Shown piece after piece: positions 34,205-41,193 of a stretch of 64,000 nucleotides of DNA. Every line of letters starts with the position of its first letter. Within the stretch, counting starts at the first letter, position 1. The position numbers were made by a program, and so were the translations under genes. The stretch covers positions 3,224,001-3,288,000 of the forward strand of contig NZ_FSRL01000001.1 of NCBI RefSeq assembly GCF_900142295.1, given 5' to 3'. Under the pieces are notes generated by a model that ran no database searches, was not told where the DNA came from, and saw only the letters and a list, made by a program, of their open reading frames with translations. This DNA comes from Vannielia litorea. GTDB taxonomy: Bacteria > Pseudomonadota > Alphaproteobacteria > Rhodobacterales > Rhodobacteraceae.

Positions 34205-35357
34205 GTTCGATCGCGATGGCCGTGCCCTCGCCTCCCCCGATGCAGATCGCCGCGACGCCGCGCTTGAGGTCGCGCTTTTCGAGCGCGTTGAGCAGGGTCA
34301 CCATGATGCGGGCGCCGGAGGCCCCGATGGGGTGGCCGAGCGCACAGGCACCGCCGTTGACGTTGATCTTGTCACGGGTCACGCCCATCTCGCGCATGAA
34401 GGCCATGGGCACCACGGCGAAGGCCTCGTTGACCTCCCAGAGGTCCACGTCGTCGACGGTCCAGCCAAGGCGCTTGAGGAGCTTCTGCGCGGCGGGCACG
34501 GGCGCGGTGGTGAACCAGCCGGGCGCCTGGGCGTGGGAGGCGTGGCCCATGATATGGGCGCGGATCGGCAGGCCGGAACCCTCGCCCGCGAGCACCAGCG
34601 CGGCTGCGCCGTCGGAGATGGACGAGCTGTTGGCCGCCGTCACCGTGCCGCCCTCTCGGAAGGCGGGCTTCAGCGTGGGGATCTTCTCGGGGCGGGCAAG
34701 CCTCGGCTGCTCATCCTCGCCGACCACGGTTTCGCCCTTGCGCGACGTCACGGTGACCGGCGTGATCTCGCCCTCGAAGCGGCCCTCGCTCTGCGCCGCC
34801 AGGGCGTTTTCCAGCGAGCCGAGGGCGTAGTCATCCTGTGCGGCGCGAGTGAACTGGAAGTGCTCGGCGCAATCCTCGGCGAAGGTGCCCATCAGGCGGC
34901 CCTTGTCGTAGGCGTCTTCGAGCCCGTCGAGAAACATCGAATCCTGCACTGCCTGGTGGCCGATGCGGGCGCCGCCGCGCATCTTGGGCAACAGGTAGGG
35001 CGCGCCGGTCATGCTCTCCATGCCGCCGGCCACCACCACCTGCGCCCCGCCACCGGCGATGGAATCGTAGCCCATCATCGCGGCCTTCATGCCGGATCCG
35101 CACATCTTGTTGAGCGTCGTCGCGGGCACCTCCTCGCCTAGACCGGCGGCAAAGCCCGCCTGCCGCGCCGGGGCCTGGCCTTGGCCCGCCGGCAGGACAC
35201 AGCCCATCAGCAGCTCATCGGCGCTCTCCGCCCCTGCCTGCCTCAGAGCCGCGCGGATCGCCGCGCCGCCCAGCTCCGCCGCGCTGACATCGGCGAATGC
35301 GCCCTGAAACCCGCCCATCGGCGTGCGCGCAGCGCCTGCAATTCCGACCCGTGCCAT
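34197..35357 (-). CDS. Acetyl-CoA C-acyltransferase (thiolase)
   Basis: 386 residues. The acyl-accepting Cys86 lies in 'TLNKMCGSGMKA'. The C-terminal motifs 'LWEVNEAFAVV', 'GGACALGHPIGASG' and 'AICIGGGEG' complete the active site. It may act in acetoacetyl-CoA formation or beta-oxidation; chain length is not predictable. The start at 35357 gives the canonical 'MARVGIAGAARTP'. A longer frame upstream would overlap the STAS gene. It heads a five-gene coupled unit. Confidence 0.93.
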   Translation of the reverse strand: MARVGIAGAARTPMGGFQGAFADVSAAELGGAAIRAALRQAGAESADELLMGCVLPAGQGQAPARQAGFAAGLGEEVPATTLNKMCGSGMKAAMMGYDSIAGGGAQVVVAGGMESMTGAPYLLPKMRGGARIGHQAVQDSMFLDGLEDAYDKGRLMGTFAEDCAEHFQFTRAAQDDYALGSLENALAAQSEGRFEGEITPVTVTSRKGETVVGEDEQPRLARPEKIPTLKPAFREGGTVTAANSSSISDGAAALVLAGEGSGLPIRAHIMGHASHAQAPGWFTTAPVPAAQKLLKRLGWTVDDVDLWEVNEAFAVVPMAFMREMGVTRDKINVNGGACALGHPIGASGARIMVTLLNALEKRDLKRGVAAICIGGGEGTAIAIERA

Positions 35358-35451
35358 GGCTCTCTCCCGCTGGTGATCTTGCTCGTGCATACCGAATGGT
35401 AAGGTTTCGCGTCTAGGCCTGTCGGTATTTCCACCCGTCACGGAGCAGGCC

Positions 35452-35796
35452 ATGAACGTCGAAGCAGTCAACAAGGGAGCGATCCTACTCGTCACCGTGC
35501 ATGAGAGCCGGATAGATGCGGCGGTCGCGGTATCCTTCAAGGAGGCCATGCGCACGCTCACCGCAGGCCACCCCGGCCGCATCGTGCTGGACATGAGCCG
35601 GGTCGGCTTTCTTGACAGTTCGGGCCTTGGCGCGGTGGTGGGTGCGATGAAGCAGGTGGAGCCCGGCGCCCAACTGGAGCTGGCCGGGCTGACCAGGACG
35701 GTGGCCAAGGTCTTCGCGCTCACCCGGATGGACTCGGTCTTCACCATCCACGCTACCGCCGCGGACGCCCTGGCCGCCGGCGAGACCGCCGCCTGA
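35452..35796 (+). CDS. STAS-domain anti-sigma factor antagonist (RsbV/SpoIIAA-like)
   Basis: 114 residues, a complete STAS domain. The phosphorylation site is '[14 protein letters not shown]' with Ser56/Ser57. The family member sequesters an anti-sigma kinase when unphosphorylated. The next gene, 13 bases downstream, encodes such a kinase. Divergent from the thiolase gene. Confidence 0.92.
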
Positions 35797-35809
35797 CGGG
35801 CCAGGTGGC

Positions 35810-36319
35810 ATGCCCAACCGCGTCCGCACCATCGACCGCCCTGCCCTCGCCCAGCGCCACACCTGCGAAAGATGGCCGCAGAATGCGCTCCGCATTGTCC
35901 TGTCCAGCACCCCGTTGGAGGTGCGCCGCGCCCTCGAACAGGTTCTGGGAGACCTGTCGCCTCTCGATCTGAACGAGAGCGAGCGTGGCATCGTCGAGCT
36001 GGTGCTGGCGGAAGTTCTCAACAACGTGGTCGAACATGCCTACGACGAAAATGGCTCGGGCGAGATCAAGATTGCAGTTCTGCAGGGAGATCGCCGCCTG
36101 TTCTGCTGCGTTACCGATCGGGGCCGGCCGATGCCCGGCCTTGTCGTGCCGGTTGGGCAGGCCGCGGAGCTGGATGTGCCGACGAACGAGCTGCCCGAAG
36201 GCGGGTTCGGGTGGCTTCTCATTCGGGAGCTCACACGGGATCTGCGCTACACGCGAACCGATAACGAGAATCGCCTGACCTTTTCGCTCGACCTTGTTGG
36301 ATTTGCCGAAGGGGACTGA
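35810..36319 (+). CDS. RsbW-like anti-sigma serine kinase (HATPase_c_2)
   Basis: 169 residues. The GHKL N-box is '[18 protein letters not shown]' (Glu68, Asn71/72), the G1 box is '[10 protein letters not shown]', and the G2 region is '[19 protein letters not shown]'. It should bind ATP and phosphorylate the STAS partner or bind a sigma factor or another target. No sigma gene, RsbU/PP2C phosphatase or sensor is adjacent; downstream is a 300-base gap. Confidence 0.9.
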
Positions 36320-36619
36320 GCAACGCGCTGCTCCGGCACGCATCGAATTGCCCCCTGGAACCGTGGCATTGCGCCACTAATCCGCTCCGGTGGGCGTATT
36401 GTTTCCCTCCTGGAAATCAACGCCGCAAAAAGGTCCTCATCCAACCTCAAGACAGACAGGATCAAGGGCGATACAGGCAGGGTAGCTGCATATAGCTTCC
36501 CTCGGCGCCACGCTTCATAGCCCCCACCCAGTGCGTGGCGTCGAGGTTCTTCTCTTCCCAACATCACCGTCTTGCCGCCCGCGGCCTTGCCGCCTAGTGT
36601 CGCCGCCGGAGGATGTTTC
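36320..36619. other. 300-base intergenic region with no gene found
   Basis: No supported coding region is visible. The few open frames are antisense shadows of the transferase gene or lack a start and composition match. It must hold the promoter of the gamma-glutamyltransferase gene; I could not pick a convincing element. CGGAGGATGTTTC just before 36620 supplies the ribosome-binding site. Confidence 0.5.
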
Positions 36620-38188
36620 ATGCGCGATTTCGAATATCCGGGCCGCTCGCCAGTCCTTGCCACTGGCGGCATGTGCGCCACGTCGCACCCGCTGGCTGCC
36701 CAGGCTGCGGTGGAGATGCTGAAGGCCGGCGGCAACGCGGTTGATGCGGGCATCGCCGCAGCCGTCCTGCTTGGCCTTTGCGAGCCGCAAAGCACCGGAA
36801 TCGGCGGAGACTGCTTTGCCCTGGTCAAGCCGGCTGGAACCGACGAGATCCACGCGCTGAACGGCTCGGGCCGTGCGCCTGCGGCGATTGATGCCGGGGC
36901 GCTGCGGGCGCAGGGCCCGGTCATTCCGCTGACGTCGCCCCACGCGGTAACCCTGCCCGGAGCGATGGCGGGCTTCGCCGCCCTCTCCGAGCGGTTTGGC
37001 CGGAAGGGGCTGGCCGACAGCCTCGCCCCGGCCATCCACTACGCCGAGGCCGGCATCCCCGTGGCCCCCCGCGTGCTGCGCGACTGGAAGGCGGCGGAGG
37101 CCACGCTTCAAGGGGCCGCACGCAGCCATTACCTCATGGGCGGAGCCGTACCCCAGGTGGGCCAGGTCTTTCGGTCGCCAGGCCAGGCCGAGGTGCTTCG
37201 CCGCGTTGCCGCGCAGGGGCCGAAAGCCTTCTACGAGGGCGAGGTGGCCGAAGACATGCTGGCCGCCGTGGCCGGTGCCAGCCATACGCTGGACGACTTT
37301 GCCGGTGTCACCGCCGACTGGGGCAGCCCGCTCACGGGCCCCTATCGCAGCCGCGACATCGCCGAGCACCCGCCAAATGGACAGGGCACCACCGCGCTCC
37401 TCCTCGCCGCGATCCTCGCGCAGTTCGACATTGCCGCGATGGATCCGCTCGGGCCGGAGCGCAGCCATATCGAGGCCGAGGCGAGCAAGCTGGCCTATGA
37501 CGCCCGCAACCGCCTCGTCGCCGACCCGGCCTGCATGGCCGACCCTGCGGCGCTGCTGCAGCCTGGCCTGGCGCAGGAGTTGGCCGCGCTGATCGACCCC
37601 AAGCGCGCCATGCAGCAGGTCACCAACATCACCGAGGCGGTGCATCGGGATACCGTCTATCTCTGCGTGGTCGATGGCGACGGGATGGCGCTTTCACTGA
37701 TCTACTCGATCTTCCACAGCTTCGGCTCCGGCCTCGCCTCGCCGAAGTTCGGTATCCTGATGCAGAACCGCGGTGCGGGCTTTACCCTGGAAGAGGGGCA
37801 TCCCAACGTGGTGGCGCCCGGCAAGCGGCCGATGCACACGATCATTCCCGGAATGATGCTGCACGAGGGGCGGGTCGAGATGCCCTTTGGCGTGATGGGC
37901 GGGCAGTACCAGGCCGCAGGACATGCGCGATTCGCCTCGAACATGCTGGATTTCGGAATGGACCCGCAGGAGGCGATCGACTTCCCGCGCCTGTTTGCCG
38001 AGAAGGGCGAGCTGCAGCTCGAGGCCCCCTTCCCCGAGGCCACCCGCGCCGCGCTGGCCGAGCTTGGGCACAAGGTGGTGCCCGCCCCGGCGCCCATCGG
38101 GGGGGCCCAGGCGATCAGGATCACGCCCGAGGGAGTGCTGGTGGGTGGCTCCGACCCGCGCAAGGACGGCTGCGCGATCGGCTATTGA
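36620..38188 (+). CDS. Gamma-glutamyltransferase family protein
   Basis: 522 residues, Ntn-hydrolase fold. The autoprocessing/catalytic Thr345 lies in 'HRDTVYLCVVDGDG'. 'NAVDAGIAAAVLLGLCEPQS', 'TGIGGDCF' and 'LPGAMAGF' are typical GGT N-terminal motifs; 'PGKRPMHTIIPGMM' lies in the small subunit. No signal peptide is seen with the start at 36620, so it may act in the cytoplasm, unlike secreted GGT. Substrate may be glutathione or another gamma-glutamyl or acyl compound. Confidence 0.9.
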   Translation: MRDFEYPGRSPVLATGGMCATSHPLAAQAAVEMLKAGGNAVDAGIAAAVLLGLCEPQSTGIGGDCFALVKPAGTDEIHALNGSGRAPAAIDAGALRAQGPVIPLTSPHAVTLPGAMAGFAALSERFGRKGLADSLAPAIHYAEAGIPVAPRVLRDWKAAEATLQGAARSHYLMGGAVPQVGQVFRSPGQAEVLRRVAAQGPKAFYEGEVAEDMLAAVAGASHTLDDFAGVTADWGSPLTGPYRSRDIAEHPPNGQGTTALLLAAILAQFDIAAMDPLGPERSHIEAEASKLAYDARNRLVADPACMADPAALLQPGLAQELAALIDPKRAMQQVTNITEAVHRDTVYLCVVDGDGMALSLIYSIFHSFGSGLASPKFGILMQNRGAGFTLEEGHPNVVAPGKRPMHTIIPGMMLHEGRVEMPFGVMGGQYQAAGHARFASNMLDFGMDPQEAIDFPRLFAEKGELQLEAPFPEATRAALAELGHKVVPAPAPIGGAQAIRITPEGVLVGGSDPRKDGCAIGY

Positions 38189-38228
38189 CCGGGCGCGGGC
38201 TTCACCAGTGAAATGCGAGTGAAATCAG

Positions 38229-38555
38229 TTAGTTGAGCTGAAAGTGGAGCGGGTAGACCCCATCTTCGAACGGCCCGAAGAGATCGGGCAGGTCGGGATG
38301 GTCGACCGGCTCGCCGGAGTAGTCGGCCACCAGGTTCTGCTCGCTGACGTAGGCGACGTAATAGCTCTGGTCGTTCTCGGCGAGCAGGTGGTAGAACGGC
38401 TGATCCTTGGAGGGGCGGCTTTCTTCGGGGATCGCGGCATACCACTCGTCGGTGTTCGAGAACATGGCATCGACATCGAAGATCACCCCCCGAAAGGGAT
38501 GCTTTCGATGTTTCACCACCTGTCCAAGGTGATATTTTGCCCGCGTTTTCATCAT
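38229..38555 (-). CDS. hspQ: Heat shock protein HspQ (YccV-like, hemimethylated DNA-binding domain)
   Basis: 108 residues; ATG at 38555 or 38552. Signatures are 'AKYHLGQVVKHRKHPFRGVI', 'PFYHLLAEN', 'YVAYVSEQNLV' and 'PVDHPDLPDLFG'. In E. coli HspQ acts as a Lon specificity enhancer and was first described as binding hemimethylated DNA. It is divergent from the AEC transporter across 85 bases. No heat-shock promoter consensus was recognised by eye. Confidence 0.93.
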   Translation of the reverse strand: MMKTRAKYHLGQVVKHRKHPFRGVIFDVDAMFSNTDEWYAAIPEESRPSKDQPFYHLLAENDQSYYVAYVSEQNLVADYSGEPVDHPDLPDLFGPFEDGVYPLHFQLN

Positions 38556-38640
38556 AGCATTGCGCTCCCCACAGGCCGATGGTTAGTGCAGGCAGGGGGC
38601 GTTGTCTAGAAATCCGCCCTGAAAAACAGGGAAACAGTGT

Positions 38641-39522
38641 GTGAACCTCGTCCTGACAGTGGCGCAGATCGTGGCGCCGGTCTTCATCCTCGCGGCCATC
38701 GGCTTTATCTGGGTCAAGCTCGGCCAGGACTATCCGATGCGGTTCATCACGCGTCTGGTGATGACACTGGCGATCCCTTGCCTGATCTTCGGCGCGCTGA
38801 TGAAGACGGAGATCGACCCCCAGGCCCTCACATCCGTCTCCCTCGCCGCCATCGCCGCCTATGCCGCCGTCATCGCGGTGTTTTACCTCGTGACCTTTGT
38901 CTTCAAGCTCGACAACCGGACCTACCTGGCACCGCTGATCTTTGGCAACACGGGCAACCTCGGGCTGCCCCTGGCGCTCTTCGCCTTCGGCGAGGAGGGG
39001 CTGGGCTTTGCCGTGGTGATCTTTGCGATCATGGCGATGATCTCCTTCACCTACGGCATCTGGCTCGTCTCGGGTGGCGGCAACCCGCTGAAATCCCTCA
39101 AGGAACCGGTCGTCGTGGGCACCGCGCTCGGCGCGCTCTTCCTTTGGCAGGGTTGGCAGACGCCCAAGTGGGTCACCAACACCATCGACCTCATCGCGCA
39201 GGTCGCCATCCCGCTCATGCTCATCACCCTCGGCGTTGCCGTGGCCCGGCTGCAACCCGGCGATATCGGCCGTGCCTTCTGGCTGTCGCTGCTCAAGGCC
39301 GCGCTCTGCGCCGGGATCGCCGTGGTGGCCGGCCTCGCCTTTGGCCTGACCGGAACCGCCTTTGCCGTTCTCGTCCTGCAATTGATAACACCGATTGCGG
39401 TTACGAATTACTTACTGGCCGAGCGGTTCGGCGCCGACAGCTCGGCGGTGGCCGGCCTGGTGGTGGCCTCGACCCTGCTCTCGGTCGCCTTCCTGCCGGT
39501 GGCTCTGGCCTTTCTGATCTGA
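38641..39522 (+). CDS. AEC (auxin efflux carrier) family transporter
   Basis: 293 residues with about ten hydrophobic spans in two halves, as in AEC carriers. 'GNTGNLGLPLALFAFGEEGL' and 'PIAVTNYLLAERFG' are family motifs. The start is GTG, preceded by AGGGAAA. In bacteria AEC proteins move organic acids or amino acids; the substrate cannot be predicted. Divergent from hspQ. Confidence 0.88.
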   Translation: MNLVLTVAQIVAPVFILAAIGFIWVKLGQDYPMRFITRLVMTLAIPCLIFGALMKTEIDPQALTSVSLAAIAAYAAVIAVFYLVTFVFKLDNRTYLAPLIFGNTGNLGLPLALFAFGEEGLGFAVVIFAIMAMISFTYGIWLVSGGGNPLKSLKEPVVVGTALGALFLWQGWQTPKWVTNTIDLIAQVAIPLMLITLGVAVARLQPGDIGRAFWLSLLKAALCAGIAVVAGLAFGLTGTAFAVLVLQLITPIAVTNYLLAERFGADSSAVAGLVVASTLLSVAFLPVALAFLI

Positions 39523-39623
39523 AATGTGATCCGGTCGCCGCAGTTGGGCGTTCCCCAATGTGTTGAATTCGCATATTATCAGGTAAAAGCGGCAAAGACC
39601 GCGAAAGCATGAGGCGAGTGACA

Positions 39624-40211
39624 ATGAGCAGGAAAATCAGCGTCGTGCTGGTACTGGCCCTTCTTGCGGGCTGCGGCGGCGGACGCGAGATGGACAGCCC
39701 CCGCAACCTCGAGAACGCCTGCGAGCTGGCGAGCGAGCGGCCCAAGTATTTGCGGGCGATGAAGCGCACGGAGCGAAACTGGGGCGTGCCGGTGCACGTT
39801 CAGATGGCGACGATCTACCAGGAGAGCAAGTTCGACGGCGATGCCCGCACCCCTTATCGCTGGGTGCTGGGAGTGATCCCGATGGGGCGGCAAAGCTCTG
39901 CCTATGGCTACAGCCAGGCGCTGGATGCGACCTGGGAGGAGTACAAGGCGGAGACAGGAAACCGCCGCGCCAAGCGCGACGATATCGAGGACGCCACCGA
40001 TTTCATGGGCTGGTACATGAACAAGACCCGCGAGCGGAACGGCGTGCCGCTGACCGATGCGCGCAACCAGTACCTGGCCTATCACGAGGGGCACTCGGGC
40101 TTTGCGCGCGGCAGCTACAACGCGAAGGCCTGGCTGGTGGGCGTGGCAGGCAGCGTCGGTGCCCGGTCCGAGATCTATCGCGCCCAACTGGCCGCCTGCG
40201 GCAAGGCCTGA
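39624..40211 (+). CDS. Transglycosylase SLT-domain lipoprotein
   Basis: 195 residues from ATG 39624 (another ATG at 39609). Lipobox LLAGC gives Cys17. The SLT-like core has catalytic-type Glu in 'MATIYQESKFDGD', then 'SAYGYSQALDATWEEY', 'DFMGWYMNKT' and 'YLAYHEGHSGF'. It probably cleaves peptidoglycan at the outer-membrane inner face. The 3' end runs into a bidirectional terminator shared with lolA. Confidence 0.87.
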   Translation: MSRKISVVLVLALLAGCGGGREMDSPRNLENACELASERPKYLRAMKRTERNWGVPVHVQMATIYQESKFDGDARTPYRWVLGVIPMGRQSSAYGYSQALDATWEEYKAETGNRRAKRDDIEDATDFMGWYMNKTRERNGVPLTDARNQYLAYHEGHSGFARGSYNAKAWLVGVAGSVGARSEIYRAQLAACGKA

Positions 40212-40218
40212 CGCGGAA

Positions 40219-40255
40219 AAGGGGACAGGCGCCTGGGCACCGATCCCCTTGTTTT
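40219..40255. terminator. Bidirectional terminator between SLT lipoprotein and lolA
   Basis: AAGGGGA (40219-40225) pairs with TCCCCTT (40244-40250), with an inner CAGGCGCCTG palindrome. TTTTT follows at 40252-40256 on the plus strand, and AAAA at 40217-40220 gives a T run on the minus strand. Confidence 0.8.
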
Positions 40256-40265
40256 TCTGGCCGGA

Positions 40266-40868
40266 TCAGCGCTGCCTGCGATTGGTTTCCTGCACGATAT
40301 TGAACAGCGAGGGGCGCATGTTGCCGCCCTTGTTCAGCTCGCCGAGCACCACCGTGGTCTGGGAGCCGGCATCATCGGTGATGATCCACTGGCGCAGCTC
40401 GATGGGCGAGGAGGTGAAGACCAGCTCGATGTGGCCATACTCCGGGTGCTCGGGGTCCTGGGCGCGGATGGTGGTGGTTTTGCCGTCGGACTTGTGGCCG
40501 GTGATCATGCCGGAGCGGTTGAAATCGACCGTCTTGGCCAGGATGATCGAGAGCGGCGTGCGGGCGAGCGGGTATTGCTCGGGGCCGGTGTTGGATTTGC
40601 TGTCGAAGATCGCGACCTGCCCGCCGCCGGCCATCACGAGGCTGGTGTCGGGCTTGTTGTACTCGAAGCGGATGCGGCCGGGGCGGTGGATGTAGACCTG
40701 CCCGGTGGAGATGGTGCCATCGGCGTTGATCTGGGTGAACTCGCCGGTCGCGGTTGTGAAGTCATTGAGATACTTCGACAAAGCCGAGAGAGAGGCTTGC
40801 TGTGCAGCGGCCGGGAGAGCGAGGGCCAGCAGCAGAACCGGGGCCATGAGGGTGCGCAGGAGTTTCAT
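40266..40868 (-). CDS. lolA: Outer-membrane lipoprotein carrier protein LolA
   Basis: 200 residues with a Sec signal ending AALPAAAQQ-type (about residue 22). Body: 'LSKYLNDFTTATGEFTQINA', 'GQVYIHRPGRIRFEYNKPD' and 'ILAKTVDFNR', typical of alphaproteobacterial LolA. It carries lipoproteins from LolCDE across the periplasm to the outer membrane. It follows ftsK on the same strand after 325 bases. Its clients include the lipoproteins in this window. Confidence 0.93.
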   Translation of the reverse strand: MKLLRTLMAPVLLLALALPAAAQQASLSALSKYLNDFTTATGEFTQINADGTISTGQVYIHRPGRIRFEYNKPDTSLVMAGGGQVAIFDSKSNTGPEQYPLARTPLSIILAKTVDFNRSGMITGHKSDGKTTTIRAQDPEHPEYGHIELVFTSSPIELRQWIITDDAGSQTTVVLGELNKGGNMRPSLFNIVQETNRRQR

Positions 40869-41047
40869 GCGTCGTCCTTGAATTGTTTCGCAGGGCTTGT
40901 GCCCGTCAACGCCCTACTTAGGCGGTTTGGTCCTGATATGCGATAACAAGGCGGCGAGCACGGCGGATTGGCTCCGCCGCAGGTTAACGGCCCCTTGCGG
41001 GACCGCGCCAAAACCTTACTGACCGGAACGAAACGGGAATATCGGGG

Positions 41048-41091
41048 ATGCACAACCGATACACAACCCATGCACATCCCATACATACGCG
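41048..41091. repeat. Four tandem 11-bp repeats upstream of lolA
   Basis: Units ATGCACAACCG, ATACACAACCC, ATGCACATCCC and ATACATACGCG follow without gaps. The first two differ at two positions; units alternate ATGCAC/ATACA(C/T). The 11-bp period is one helical turn, placing like bases on one face. The array is 180-223 bases upstream of the lolA start. Confidence 0.75.
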
Positions 41092-41150
41092 AAATCGGCC
41101 AAACGTGGTGAACGCGGCGCGCGGTGGGGCAGTGCACTGGTCGCCTTTGT

Positions 41151-41177
41151 CCACCCCACGGGCTGCCCGCGGGGTGG
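41151..41177. terminator. Strong hairpin just downstream of ftsK
   Basis: CCACCCCACGGG-ctg-CCCGCGGGGTGG pairs 11 of 12 positions (one A-C mismatch), 17 bases past the ftsK stop. No T-tract follows on the minus strand, so it may be a 3' mRNA-end structure rather than a classic terminator. Confidence 0.5.
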
Positions 41178-41193
41178 CGAAAATGCTCCGGTG

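Larger units (their letters stand above)
40869..41193. other. 325-base intergenic region between ftsK and lolA
   Basis: No supported gene. It contains a four-unit 11-bp tandem array (41048-41091) and a strong hairpin near the end of ftsK (41151-41177). As lolA reads leftward, this DNA is the lolA upstream region. Confidence 0.6.

Noticed and set aside
35390..35401. TACC-gaat-GGTA inverted repeat before the thiolase gene
   Set aside because: Only 4-bp arms with a non-palindromic centre, below what I would call an operator without conservation data.
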